Shown here: positions 36,042-45,114 of the stretch, piece by piece
Layout of the letters: each line of letters starts with the position of its first letter
Numbering within the stretch: the stretch's first letter is position 1
NCBI GenBank assembly: GCA_025963775.1
Contig: JAOQAD010000040.1
Location: 186,001-250,000 of the forward strand
Origin: Bacteroidota bacterium
GTDB lineage: Bacteria > Bacteroidota > Bacteroidia > 2-12-FULL-35-15
Direction: 5' to 3'
Length of the DNA: 64,000 nucleotides
Position numbers and translations under genes: made by a program
The notes under the pieces: model-generated
Told to the model about the DNA's origin: nothing
Database searches by the model: none
What the model saw: only the letters and a program-made list of their open reading frames with translations

Positions 36042-36488
36042 ATGGAATATAATATGAAAAAAGGATTTTTTAAGTTAGCACTTGTAGTTTGCGGGTTCCT
36101 TATCGCCAATACTTCATCTGCACAGATCGCTGATACAGTTGCTAATTCCTGCGCACGACACCTGGAAAATCAATTTATCTCCGACGGACAGCAATACCGC
36201 GCATTACTGATGAACGCTGACGAAACTGCAGAGTTCCACACCACGCTGTACGGCGGCACATTGTACCGCATTGCAGCCTGCAGCGGCTTATCCGATGGCA
36301 ACCTCATCTTTTCGGTATACGATACAGAACACAACCTGCTGTTCACCAACAGCGAATTTAAAAATGCCCCTTACTGGGATTTCAAAATTGTAAGCACACT
36401 TGATTGCATCATTGAAGCGAAACTTGACGGAGGCGCACAGGGCTCCGGAAGGGCGGTAGTATTAATCGGCTTCAAACAACAAAAATAA
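36042..36488 (+). CDS. Hypothetical small secreted protein
   Basis: The 148-residue protein has a Sec signal peptide; the in-frame ATG at 36054 (MKKGFFKLALVV ... SSAQ) is an equally good start. The mature part, about 120 residues, is a beta-rich single domain (YGGTLYRIAACSGLSDGNLIFSVYD in segments) with no membrane helix or sorting tail. It resembles small periplasmic beta-sandwich proteins. I recognise no family. It lies between the lipoprotein and the ABC fusion and is probably exported to work with them. Confidence 0.7.
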   Translation: MEYNMKKGFFKLALVVCGFLIANTSSAQIADTVANSCARHLENQFISDGQQYRALLMNADETAEFHTTLYGGTLYRIAACSGLSDGNLIFSVYDTEHNLLFTNSEFKNAPYWDFKIVSTLDCIIEAKLDGGAQGSGRAVVLIGFKQQK

Positions 36489-36513
36489 AGTATTTACACG
36501 CATGAGAAGAAGG

Positions 36514-36546
36514 GCATTAATTACTGCGGTATTAATGTCTTTTTTT
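36514..36546 (+). terminator. Possible weak terminator in the ABC cluster
   Basis: CATTAAT and ATTAATG pair around a 9-base loop and precede a long T run. The stem is AT-rich and sits between the small secreted protein and the ABC gene, so it may only partly stop transcription. Confidence 0.4.
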
Positions 36547-36575
36547 TTCTATAAAATTATCTAAACTATTCCTCT

Positions 36576-39500
36576 ATGAGTGAGCGTATATTAAAGGCCC
36601 TGATGCAGATGTTTGCCATCATCGCAAGGGTTGACGGGATCAATGACAACGGACGCCTGATCGTACAATCATTCTTAAAGCAGCAGTTGAACCAGGAACT
36701 GGTTGACCAGTACCTCGCCATATTCGATGACTTTCTCGAAGCGCATCACCAGGTAACCAAGAAAAAAGACGGCAGCGCAAAACGCACTTCCCTCAACTCC
36801 GTTAAAGTACTTAAGATCTGCACCCAGATCAACAGCGAGCTCACACAGGTTCAGAAAGTGGTTGTACTGATCCGCCTTATCGAATTCATCAACTCGAACA
36901 CCGAGATCTCCGAACAGGAAATGGAATTCGTTACCACGGTGGCCGAAACATTTAACATTGAAGACGAAGAGTACAAGCGCTGCATGAGCTTCATCCGTGC
37001 AAACGAGGAAATCATCCCCGATTCGCAGTATGTGCTGGTGATCGATAATAAAACGACCCACAGCTTCAGGGAAACCAAACATTTTTTTGCAGAAGGCGTA
37101 ACGGGCCAGGCACGCGTGCTCTGGATCCCGAGCGTGAACATGTACGCGCTGCTGTATTTCGGCAAGAGCGAATTATTGCTCAACGGGCAGATCCTCACCC
37201 CGCGCAAAGTATACATCCTCACACCGGGATCGTCCTTAAGAAGCTCGAAGGTAAAGCCGGTGTATTACAGCGACATTCTCAGCACGTTCATGAGCGATAC
37301 TTCCAAAGCGAAAGTATCCTTCGTGGTGCAGAACCTCGAATACAAATTCAAAGGCGGAAAGCTTGGCTTACGCGATATTAATTTCAGCGAGGAATCAGGA
37401 AAGCTGATCGGGATCATGGGCGGCTCCGGTGCCGGTAAATCTACGCTCCTCAATGTACTGAACAGCAACGAAGTGCCGAGCGGAGGTTCCGTAAAGATCA
37501 ACGGGATCAACATCCATACTGAAAAACACAAGATAGAAGGCGTGATCGGCCACGTATCACAGGACGACCTGCTGATCGAAGAATTAACGGTTTTCCAGAA
37601 TTTATTCTACAACGCGAAATTATGCTTCGGCGACAGGGGCGACAAGGAAATTTCGGAGATGGTGGTAAAAGTGCTTACCGATATCGGCCTCATCGAAACC
37701 CGCGACCTGAAAGTGGGAAGCCCACTGGAGAAAACTATTTCCGGCGGACAGCGCAAGCGTTTGAACATCGCGCTTGAGCTCATCCGTGAACCATCCGTGC
37801 TGTTTGTAGATGAGCCTACTTCCGGTTTATCATCAAGGGATTCTGAGAACATCATGGACTTGCTCAAGGAGCTTGCGCTGAAAGGCAAGCTTGTATTCGT
37901 AGTGATCCACCAGCCTTCCTCCGACATTTTCAAAATGTTCGACAAGCTGATGATCCTCGATGTGGGCGGTTACCCGATCTATTACGGAAACCCGGTAGAT
38001 TCCGTGATCTATTTCAAAACCGTAGTGAACCATGCAAACAGCAACGAAAGCGAATGTATCGAATGCGGTAACGTAAACCCGGAGCAGGTATTCAACATCA
38101 TTGAATCGAAGGTACTGGATGAGTATGGCAACCTTACGCTGAACAGGAAAACATCCCCTTCAGAATGGAATTTCTTTTACAAGGAAAAGATCGAGCGGAA
38201 AGTGGAAGAAGGCGGAAGCTACACGGAGATCCCGGAAAGCACATTCAAACGCCCGAATAAATTCAACCAATTCAAAGTGTTCATCACCCGTGATGTGCTT
38301 TCGAAGCTTACCAACAAGCAGTACCTCTCCATCAACTTGCTGGAAGCGCCTGTACTTGCATTCATCCTTTCCTACCTGATCAAATTCTACAACACCGACC
38401 TTTCGAACAAAGTAGGATACATTTTCCGTGAGAATGAAAATCTTCCGGCTTACTTATTCATGTCTGTAGTAGTTGCATTGTTCATCGGACTGACTGTGAG
38501 CGCGGAGGAGATCATCCGCGACCGCAAGATCCAGAAGCGCGAATCGTTCCTGAACCTGAGCAAGGGAAGTTATTTATGGAGCAAGATCATCATCATGTTC
38601 GTGCTTTCAGCGATCCAGACCTTCATGTTCGTGATGGTCGGAAATTATGTGCTGGAGATCCACGGAATGGGCTTATCGTACTGGCTGGTATTGTTCACCA
38701 CCTCCTGCTTCGCAAACATGCTCGGACTGAACATTTCCGCGAGCTTCAACTCGGCTGTCACTATTTACATTTTAATTCCATTCCTCATCATCCCGCAGCT
38801 ATTGCTGAGCGGTGTGATCGTGAAGTTCGACAAGCTGAATCCTGCCATCACCTCACAAAGCTATGTGCCCTTCTCCGGTGAGATCATGACCTCGCGCTGG
38901 GCATTCGAGGCTTTGGCCATCAAGCAGTTCAAGGATAACAAATTTGATAAGTCGCTTTACAAATACGACAAGGCGATCAGCATTGCCACTTACAAAAAAG
39001 ATTTCTGGCTGCCTGAGATGATCAAGAAGCTTGAATTCTGCGAAGGGAACTACAACAAGGTGGATAAAAAACCGGAAGTGATCGCAGCTTTAGCGATGAT
39101 CAGAAATGAGATCAACAAAGAGCTGAACGCCAAAACAAACGCAAGGATCAAATGCGGAGGATTGAACAACCTCAACATTGGCGCATTCGGCCCGACCGTT
39201 GCCGCACAGGTAAGAAAATGCCTCGAGGACCTGAAGCTGAACTACCAGAAAAATTTTAAAAATGCGACAGAGATGAAGGATAAGGAAGTGAGCGCATTCA
39301 CGAAAGACAGCGTTTCGCGTTATCTCTACCTTAAGGAAAAAGATGAGTATGAGAACGAGAGCCTGAACGACCTTGTGAAGAACCGCACAACGCCTTACCG
39401 CATCCTCGACCTGAATGGAGAATACATCCAGAAGATCGAGCCGGTGTACCTGGATCCTTCTTCCAATTATGGCCGTGCACATTTCTTTGCACCGCGCAAA

Positions 39501-39659
39501 AAATTCTTCGGCAACTATTACGATACGTTCTGGTTCAACCTTTGCGTGATCTGGGGAATGTCACTGCTGCTGGGCATCACGCTTTACTTCGATGTGCTGA
39601 AGAAATTCATTACGCTGCTGGAGAATATTTTCAGCAGGCTTGGAAGCAAGAGGAAATAG
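36576..39659 (+). CDS. TerB-like/ABC-2 fusion transporter (ABCG-like ATPase with membrane domain)
   Basis: The 1027-residue protein has parts in this order: a TerB-like helical domain (about 1-150, KALMQMFAIIARVDGIND and EISEQEMEFV), a beta-rich, possibly FHA-like stretch (about 150-245), an ABC ATPase (Walker A GGSGAGKST about 282, ISGGQRKRLN about 388, Walker B LFVDEPTSGLSS about 408, switch His in VIHQPSSD), five or six membrane helices (about 585-770, ABC2 type), a long soluble insert (about 780-970) and a last helix before the charged C-terminus. ATPase and helices read as an ABCG-type half transporter. The N-terminal domains suggest it senses or responds to an internal signal. Substrate unknown; it may export a lipid or an envelope polymer. 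Confidence 0.82.
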   Translation: MSERILKALMQMFAIIARVDGINDNGRLIVQSFLKQQLNQELVDQYLAIFDDFLEAHHQVTKKKDGSAKRTSLNSVKVLKICTQINSELTQVQKVVVLIRLIEFINSNTEISEQEMEFVTTVAETFNIEDEEYKRCMSFIRANEEIIPDSQYVLVIDNKTTHSFRETKHFFAEGVTGQARVLWIPSVNMYALLYFGKSELLLNGQILTPRKVYILTPGSSLRSSKVKPVYYSDILSTFMSDTSKAKVSFVVQNLEYKFKGGKLGLRDINFSEESGKLIGIMGGSGAGKSTLLNVLNSNEVPSGGSVKINGINIHTEKHKIEGVIGHVSQDDLLIEELTVFQNLFYNAKLCFGDRGDKEISEMVVKVLTDIGLIETRDLKVGSPLEKTISGGQRKRLNIALELIREPSVLFVDEPTSGLSSRDSENIMDLLKELALKGKLVFVVIHQPSSDIFKMFDKLMILDVGGYPIYYGNPVDSVIYFKTVVNHANSNESECIECGNVNPEQVFNIIESKVLDEYGNLTLNRKTSPSEWNFFYKEKIERKVEEGGSYTEIPESTFKRPNKFNQFKVFITRDVLSKLTNKQYLSINLLEAPVLAFILSYLIKFYNTDLSNKVGYIFRENENLPAYLFMSVVVALFIGLTVSAEEIIRDRKIQKRESFLNLSKGSYLWSKIIIMFVLSAIQTFMFVMVGNYVLEIHGMGLSYWLVLFTTSCFANMLGLNISASFNSAVTIYILIPFLIIPQLLLSGVIVKFDKLNPAITSQSYVPFSGEIMTSRWAFEALAIKQFKDNKFDKSLYKYDKAISIATYKKDFWLPEMIKKLEFCEGNYNKVDKKPEVIAALAMIRNEINKELNAKTNARIKCGGLNNLNIGAFGPTVAAQVRKCLEDLKLNYQKNFKNATEMKDKEVSAFTKDSVSRYLYLKEKDEYENESLNDLVKNRTTPYRILDLNGEYIQKIEPVYLDPSSNYGRAHFFAPRKKFFGNYYDTFWFNLCVIWGMSLLLGITLYFDVLKKFITLLENIFSRLGSKRK

Positions 39660-39680
39660 ATTTTATATTGGTGAAGAGAG

Positions 39681-39711
39681 GGCTGTTTCGGAAGGAACGG
39701 CCTTTTTTTTT
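39681..39711 (+). terminator. Intrinsic terminator after the ABC fusion gene
   Basis: GGCTGTTTC and GGAACGGCC pair (with G-T/U pairs) around a short loop, followed by nine T. It begins 22 bp after the stop codon. Confidence 0.75.
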
Positions 39712-39712
39712 A

Positions 39713-40057
39713 CCGCAGAGGCGCGGAGGCGGAGAGTTTTTTAACAGGCCGCTCCTATGGAGCTTGTTTTATCCGACAGGTGTTTTTGTTATAAACAGGT
39801 CGCCCCGCTGGGGCTTTAATGAGTTAACATACAAGCAATAGGATGTTTCCGCGCAATCCTAATAGCCACGACCTTCAGGTCGTGGTGGCAAACAGCAAGG
39901 AGCAACCTGTTTGTAATGAACCGTTCCCCTTCTCTTTTTCAAGCTCCATAGGAGCGGCCTGTTCTACCTGCTAATTTAAAACCACGCTTTTGAAGCATTA
40001 TACCCAAAGACTTCCTATTTTAGCAGGAAGAACAACACGGAGAAATAACAATAAGAA
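39713..40057. repeat. Gap with inverted AACAGGCCGCTCCT elements
   Basis: AACAGGCCGCTCCTATGGAG (about 39742-39764) has its inverted copy AAGCTCCATAGGAGCGGCC near 39941-39962. Between them are AACAGGTCGCCCC...GGGGCTTT and a CACGACC/GGTCGTG palindrome. CCGCAGAGGCGCGGAGGC words open the gap. A TTTG (39989-39992) and TATTTTAG (40016-40023) pair could be the promoter of the kinase gene. Confidence 0.65.
39989..40023 (+). promoter_or_regulatory. Candidate promoter for the LytS-type sensor
   Basis: TTTG at 39989-39992 and TATTTTAG (7 of 8 matches) at 40016-40023 are 23 bp apart, 35 bp before the ATG at 40058. The spacing is long, so confidence is modest. Confidence 0.35.
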
Positions 40058-43024
40058 ATGAAGCTGATTTACAGGATCACTGTATGCATTTTACTGCTGA
40101 GTATTTATTCAGATGCACAGGTGCTGCCTTTCATTTCTGAGAAAAGCCTCTCTCCTTCCGAAAAATATTCGGTGCAGTCATGGACCACCGAAAACGGGCT
40201 GCCCCAGAATTCCATCAACGACATTGCTCAAACACGCGACGGTTATCTATGGCTTGCCACCTTTGATGGGCTCGTACGCTTTGATGGCATTAAATTCAAG
40301 GTCTTCAGCACCACGAATACACCCGAGCTGAAAACGAACGGGATCAAAAAATTATTCAGCGACAATGAAGACCGTCTCTGGATCATCAGCGCCGATGGCA
40401 ACCTTACACTTTTCTGCAAAAATAAATTCACAGCCATTGCCCTGCCTTCAAAGCTAAGCATCACTGCAAATGTGATCGCGGATTTTGAAAATGAATCGGT
40501 GCTTGTTCTTGGCACCGACAATAAATTTTATCAATACCGGAAGAACAGCTTTGCTGAGGTTTCTTTCGGAATAGTTGAGCATATCTCTTCCATACAGACA
40601 TTAAACACCAACCAGCTTTACATTGCAACGGAAAATGGCCTCTTCAGCTACATCAACGATGAACTGGGAGAATTTGAAACACTAAAAGGCAAGCCGGTGA
40701 ACCGCCTTTATAAATCCCCCTTTTCGGAAGTGATCGCTGAAAGCGAATATGAATTGTTCGCAGTGCATGCCAACAGCTGCAAGCGCATTGAGCTGCATAC
40801 AGACCTTTCCCGGCTGGGTGATCATTCGATCGGTTATAACGATGAAAAACAATTGAGCATTCTTACAGAGAACGGCGTTATTGTCAATCCCGGGAGCTCA
40901 GCCACTGTCCTGTCGGTGCAATCGGGACTTTCCTCCAACAGCATCCGCTCTATTTTTACAGACAGGGAAAAAAATCTCTGGATCGGAACCAATAACGGCG
41001 GGCTGAATAAGCTAAAGCAAAAATTATTCAGAACGTATTCGAAAGAAGATGGCATGTTGAATGACGGTGCCACCGCAATCCTTGAAGCAAAGAATGGCGT
41101 GGTGTACATCGGCAACAATTGTGGCGGTGTAAGTGAATTTTACAACAACAGCTTTCAGCAAAAGCTGAAGCAGCCGAAGGATAATTGTGTATGGTCGCTG
41201 ATGGAAGACGCTGCGCAAAGCCTGTGGATCGGGACTTACGGAGGAGGAGTTTACCGCTGCAAAAAAAACGGGGAGATCCAGCATTTTTCGGATGATGAAG
41301 GACTGAGCAACAACATTGTTTTTTCCATTTACGAAGATTCCCACAGGATTACCTGGGTGGGCACTTCCAGCGGACTGAACGTGTTTGCAGGAAATTCATT
41401 CCAGCAGGCTGATACTTCCTTTCATCATGCGATCACTTACATCCAGGAAGACAAAAACGGAGAGCTTTGGTTTTGCACGGATGCAGGGCTTGCCACCATA
41501 AAGAACAACAAGCTGGTGATCCTTGATAAAACAAAAGGATTCAAAGAAACGTCGACGCGTTATATTTATGAAGATGCTGAAGGAACACTTTGGATCGGAA
41601 CGCATGGCAGCGGGCTTGCAAGGCTCAAGAACGGAAAGGTGTATTATTTTTCCGATCACACCACGCAGCTCGATAAAAATGTATGGAGCATTGCTGAAGA
41701 CAGGAACGGGAACTTCTGGATGCCTTCCAATTCAGGGATGTACGTGGTTGACAAAAAAGAGCTGAACGATATGGCCGATAACAACAGCAGGCCGTTCAAC
41801 CCCATCTTCCTCGGTAAGGAGGACGGACTGAAAAGCATTGAGTTCAATGGCGGCTTCCAGCCTTCGATGTTAAAAACCAGCAAGGGTGAATTCTGGTTTC
41901 CCACTGTAAAAGGTGCAGCAGTTGTCAACCCGCAGCTGCTCCCGAAATTACCCGCAGGGCAGATCGTGATCGAGCAATTGCAGGCCGATGAAAAAGTGAT
42001 CGCCCTCGAAGACAGCATCAGCTTAACATCCGAAAATGTTCCGCTCGATATTCTTTTCACTTCTCCCTTCTTCAGCAATCCTTCAAAGATCTGCTTTGAA
42101 TACAAGCTGGAGGGTGTGAGCGATAATTGGATCGATATCGGGACTTCCCGCGAGATCCGGCTGAAAGAAGTTCCCAGCGGATCGCATTACATCCGCATCC
42201 GTGTTGCCGGCAACATGGCCTCTTCCGAAGCAGCCATCTTTGTCAGCAAGCCATTGCCTGCCTGGAAAGATCCGCGCTTCATTGCCATTGCCTGCCTTGT
42301 CTTCGTGCTGGTCATTTTACTGATCACCATTGCGGCCATCAGCTTTGTGCGGAAGCGCGAACGGATAAAAACGCAGATCAACAAGCAATATGCGAACATT
42401 GAGCTGAAAGCATTGCAGGCACAGATGAACCCGCATTTCATCTTCAATTGCCTGAACTCCATCCAGCATTTCATCATCCTGAATGATGAAGTTTCCGCAA
42501 GCAAGTACCTGACAAAATTTTCCATGCTTATGCGGAAATTCCTGGAGCATTCAAAATCGAACATCGTCACACTCCAGGAAGAGATTGAGCTGCTGCGTTT
42601 GTATGTTGAGCTGGAAGCTTTGCGAAGCAAGAACAAATTCAATTTCCAGCTGAAGATCGCGCCTGATCTCGATATTTTTAACATCGAGATCCCCGGCATG
42701 CTCTTCCAGCCCTTCGTGGAAAACGCGATCACGCACGGATTGCTGAACATGGAAAGCAAGGGAACACTGGTGCTTTCGTTCAGCATCGAGGACAGCCATG
42801 TGATCGGGATCATTGAAGATGATGGCGTAGGAAGAAAAAAAGCGGTAGAGATCAATGCCAATACATACAAGGACCATGCTTCACGCGGTATGGAAATTAT
42901 CAAGGAACGGATCGCCGTGCTGAACTACATTGAGAACATCCGCATCGAGATGCAGGTGATCGATAAGATGAGCCCGGAGAATGTACCGGCAGGAACGAAA
43001 GTGATCATTAAAATCCCCATTTAA
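40058..43024 (+). CDS. Propeller/Y_Y_Y sensor histidine kinase (LytS-type)
   Basis: The 988-residue sensor has a signal peptide (MKLIYRITVCILL ... SDAQ), a periplasmic two-component propeller (about 30-640, repeats such as LWIGTYGGGVYRC and ITWVGTSSGLNVF), a Y_Y_Y domain (about 655-715, HYIRIRVAGN), a membrane helix (about 735-760) and a cytoplasmic His_kinase module. The phospho-acceptor is in QAQMNPHFIFNCLNSIQH, and the ATPase part has FVENAITHGL and EDDGVGRKKA. LytS-type enzymes lack the usual H-box and pair with LytTR regulators. The gene for one begins 3 bp later, which makes the pairing firm. The signal bound by the propeller is unknown. Confidence 0.92.
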   Translation: MKLIYRITVCILLLSIYSDAQVLPFISEKSLSPSEKYSVQSWTTENGLPQNSINDIAQTRDGYLWLATFDGLVRFDGIKFKVFSTTNTPELKTNGIKKLFSDNEDRLWIISADGNLTLFCKNKFTAIALPSKLSITANVIADFENESVLVLGTDNKFYQYRKNSFAEVSFGIVEHISSIQTLNTNQLYIATENGLFSYINDELGEFETLKGKPVNRLYKSPFSEVIAESEYELFAVHANSCKRIELHTDLSRLGDHSIGYNDEKQLSILTENGVIVNPGSSATVLSVQSGLSSNSIRSIFTDREKNLWIGTNNGGLNKLKQKLFRTYSKEDGMLNDGATAILEAKNGVVYIGNNCGGVSEFYNNSFQQKLKQPKDNCVWSLMEDAAQSLWIGTYGGGVYRCKKNGEIQHFSDDEGLSNNIVFSIYEDSHRITWVGTSSGLNVFAGNSFQQADTSFHHAITYIQEDKNGELWFCTDAGLATIKNNKLVILDKTKGFKETSTRYIYEDAEGTLWIGTHGSGLARLKNGKVYYFSDHTTQLDKNVWSIAEDRNGNFWMPSNSGMYVVDKKELNDMADNNSRPFNPIFLGKEDGLKSIEFNGGFQPSMLKTSKGEFWFPTVKGAAVVNPQLLPKLPAGQIVIEQLQADEKVIALEDSISLTSENVPLDILFTSPFFSNPSKICFEYKLEGVSDNWIDIGTSREIRLKEVPSGSHYIRIRVAGNMASSEAAIFVSKPLPAWKDPRFIAIACLVFVLVILLITIAAISFVRKRERIKTQINKQYANIELKALQAQMNPHFIFNCLNSIQHFIILNDEVSASKYLTKFSMLMRKFLEHSKSNIVTLQEEIELLRLYVELEALRSKNKFNFQLKIAPDLDIFNIEIPGMLFQPFVENAITHGLLNMESKGTLVLSFSIEDSHVIGIIEDDGVGRKKAVEINANTYKDHASRGMEIIKERIAVLNYIENIRIEMQVIDKMSPENVPAGTKVIIKIPI

Positions 43025-43027
43025 GAA

Positions 43028-43780
43028 ATGATAAAAGCGGTAATTGTTGATGATGAAGAATTCGGCAGGAGTGTGCTCTCGAACCTCATCCGGAAGTATT
43101 GCCCCGAAATTACCATCGTGGGCAGCGCAGGCTCTTTGAAGGAAGCGAAAAAGGTGATCGAGGATGTGAATCCTTCGCTTGTGTTCCTCGACATTGAAAT
43201 GCCCGGCGGTTCGGGCTTTGAGCTGCTTGAAAAGCTGAACGATCCTTCCTTCGCGGTGATCTTTACCACGGCGTATGACCAATATGCCGTAAAAGCTTTT
43301 AAATACAGCGCCATTGATTACCTTTTAAAGCCGATCAACATTGAAGAGCTGACCAATGCCGTGAAAAAGGTTTCCATTCCCGATCCGAAAAAGAACACGG
43401 AATCATTGCAGCACCTTATGGAAAGCTATACCAATTCCGGCGTTTCAAAGAACAGTAATAAAATAGCGCTGCCAACCTATGGCGGACTTGTATTCATTGA
43501 TCTTGCCGACATCATTCACTGCGAAGCCGATGGCAAACATACCTGGTGCTGTTTGATGGATGGCAGCAAGCTCCATTCAACCCGGAGCATGAAGGATTTT
43601 GAAGAGCAGCTGGAGCAGTTCGGCTTTTGCAGGGTGCACCATGCACACCTCATCAGCCTTCACCATATTAAAAGCTATGCAAAGGGCGATGGCGGACTGG
43701 TAACAATGGCCAATGGCGATGAGATCACTGTTTCGAAGCGGAAAAAGGAGGAATTTTTAAAAAGGCTGAATAAAATATAG
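43028..43780 (+). CDS. LytR/AlgR-type response regulator (LytTR)
   Basis: The 250-residue regulator has a receiver domain (VDDEE at residues 8-12, phosphorylation Asp about 55 in LVFLDIEMPGGSG, and Lys in YLLKPINIEEL) and a C-terminal LytTR DNA-binding domain (about 145-250, IIHCEADGKHTW, FCRVHHAHLISLHHIK, ITVSKRKKEEF). It starts 3 bp after the kinase gene, so the two form a dedicated pair. Targets are not visible; sites on either side of the repeat gap could be checked for LytTR operator repeats. Confidence 0.94.
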   Translation: MIKAVIVDDEEFGRSVLSNLIRKYCPEITIVGSAGSLKEAKKVIEDVNPSLVFLDIEMPGGSGFELLEKLNDPSFAVIFTTAYDQYAVKAFKYSAIDYLLKPINIEELTNAVKKVSIPDPKKNTESLQHLMESYTNSGVSKNSNKIALPTYGGLVFIDLADIIHCEADGKHTWCCLMDGSKLHSTRSMKDFEEQLEQFGFCRVHHAHLISLHHIKSYAKGDGGLVTMANGDEITVSKRKKEEFLKRLNKI

Positions 43781-43971
43781 AACGGAGGAAGGAGGTTGGA
43801 GGGAAGAAAGCAGGAGAAAGGAGAAAGCAGAAGCCGATCAGGTACTCCTCCGGAATACTTGAAGGAGCTTTTATAATAACAAACAATACTCCGGAGGAGT
43901 ATCTTATTACTAACTATTCCGCTTCACACACAGCAACAAGCTCCGGAGGAGCTTCTTATTAATACAAAACA
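43781..43971. repeat. Short gap with CTCCGGAG palindromes and purine-rich words
   Basis: TACTCCTCCGGAATAC, ATACTCCGGAGGAGTAT and AAGCTCCGGAGGAGCTT are palindromes of the CTCCGGAG family, each followed by TTATTA-type words; the same words build the 49463-50040 array. The gap begins with a GGAGGAAGGAGGTTGGAGGG stretch. Confidence 0.7.
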
Positions 43972-44012
43972 AAAAAGGGAACACATTGCAAAAGCAATGT
44001 GTTCCCTTTAAT
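43972..44012. terminator. Bidirectional terminator between LytR and SiaC genes
   Basis: AAAGGGAACACATTGC and GCAATGTGTTCCCTTT form a 16-bp stem with a 4-base loop, with A and T runs on the two sides. It lies between convergent genes, so it can end both. Confidence 0.88.
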
Positions 44013-44028
44013 TTTTCCTGTAACAGAA

Positions 44029-44409
44029 TTATTCTTCTACTTGGACCATTTTGAATGGTACATTGATGATCGCCTGGTAATCCTCACCGGCTTCCAGCAT
44101 ATCTTCATCATCTTCTTCGTAATACCAGTTGATCGTCACCTGGCTGCCACCTTTGTTGATCGCTTCCAGCTTTTTGAAAACATCAAGGATGCATTTAGAA
44201 GAACTTGTATTGAAGTATTCTAACTGAATGTTTACGTTTGTTGTAGACTGAGGCTTTGCAGCATATTTTTCCAGCCAATCCACCAGGGGCTTATAGAACT
44301 CGATAGAGTTCTCAGGGATTGAACGTCCTTTGATTTCTAAAAAACCTTTTCCGGTATCAAAAGTAATGGTCGGGGTTTTTGGTGTTCCTTCAATTGAAAT
44401 TGTTTCCAT
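44029..44409 (-). CDS. siaC: SiaC-type regulatory phosphoprotein (DUF1987)
   Basis: The 126-residue protein matches the SiaC/DUF1987 family: METISIEGTPKTPTITFDT, LEIKGRSIPENSIEFYKPL, the conserved EYFNTSSSKCILDV and the acidic end INWYYEEDDEDMLEAGED. In Pseudomonas aeruginosa SiaC is phosphorylated by SiaB on a threonine and dephosphorylated by SiaA, and unmodified SiaC activates a diguanylate cyclase. The candidate threonine here is residue 68, in FNTSSSK. It lies 10 bp after the SiaB-type gene. No cyclase is present in this window, so its output is unknown. Confidence 0.9.
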   Translation of the reverse strand: METISIEGTPKTPTITFDTGKGFLEIKGRSIPENSIEFYKPLVDWLEKYAAKPQSTTNVNIQLEYFNTSSSKCILDVFKKLEAINKGGSQVTINWYYEEDDEDMLEAGEDYQAIINVPFKMVQVEE

Positions 44410-44419
44410 ACGCTTTATT

Positions 44420-44965
44420 TTATTGTGAAATTTTAATATTTAATGTAAAAAATGAAAATGTGTTATCCACGGGTGAAAAATTAAAATTCAGCTTTTCCCC
44501 GGTTTTGCGGGCAATGTCGATCATTCCTAATCCGCCGCCGCCTTTGAGCGACATTTCGCCATTGTTCAGCACTGCCTTGTAATATTCCTTTAATTCCTCC
44601 TTCGACAGCAAATTGATATCCTCCAAACGCTTTTTCAAGCCAGCCACATTCTCGTTCTTGATATAATTCCCTGTAATGATGTTGTATTGATTATCCAGTT
44701 TACCGATCATGAAAATTGCCGAGCGGATCTTGTCATTCTGTTCCGGTGCTACTTCATCCATGTGGTGATACAGGTTTTGAAGGCATTCTACCAGTACATT
44801 GTAAACTTTCTTTTTGATCTTGGGTTCTTCCTGCAGGTTATCAAGTTTGGATTCCATGATCTGCAGGATTGATGTCAGTAATTCAGAAGTAATATCACCT
44901 TTAAAAGAGAGCATAATGTTATTACGCTCCATTTTATCGTAAAAATCGTAAATATCTAACATCAT
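44420..44965 (-). CDS. siaB: SiaB-type protein kinase (DUF6272)
   Basis: The 181-residue protein has the layout of SiaB, a GHKL-type kinase of the partner-switching class. DIYDFYDKMERNNIMLSFKG starts it, NVLVECLQNLYHHMDE is the N-box-like segment, and GGGGLGMIDIARKTG the glycine-rich ATP lid. Such enzymes phosphorylate a serine or threonine on a small partner, here most likely the adjacent SiaC-type protein. Two ATGs (44965, 44962) are possible. A well-matched promoter lies at 45016-45045, and the SiaC gene follows after 10 bp, so the pair is one short operon. Confidence 0.88.
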   Translation of the reverse strand: MMLDIYDFYDKMERNNIMLSFKGDITSELLTSILQIMESKLDNLQEEPKIKKKVYNVLVECLQNLYHHMDEVAPEQNDKIRSAIFMIGKLDNQYNIITGNYIKNENVAGLKKRLEDINLLSKEELKEYYKAVLNNGEMSLKGGGGLGMIDIARKTGEKLNFNFSPVDNTFSFFTLNIKISQ

Positions 44966-45015
44966 AAAAACGCTAATTTATTCGATTAAGCCTATTATTC
45001 TGATTATTAATTAAG

Positions 45016-45045
45016 CAAATATATAAATAAGTTTTATTAAACAAG
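45016..45045 (-). promoter_or_regulatory. Promoter of the siaB-siaC operon (CTTG-N18-TATATTTG)
   Basis: Minus strand: CTTG (45042-45045), 18 bp, then TATATTTG (45016-45023), 50 bp before the ATG at 44965. This fits the Bacteroidota consensus well. Confidence 0.6.
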
Positions 45046-45083
45046 CAGTTTTTGCATTTTTCTTAAAATATTCTTTTCAATGC

Positions 45084-45110
45084 AAAAAGCCCTGTAAACA
45101 CAGGGCTTTT
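45084..45110 (-). terminator. Intrinsic terminator after the lipoprotein gene
   Basis: AAAAGCCCTGT and ACAGGGCTTTT pair around a 4-base loop, right after the stop codon of the lipoprotein gene (leftward). Confidence 0.85.
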
Positions 45111-45114
45111 GCTA

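Noticed and set aside
36501..36563. A 20-codon frame starting MRRRALITAV between two genes of the ABC cluster
   Set aside because: It covers the weak terminator hairpin, has no ribosome site and is too short to support.
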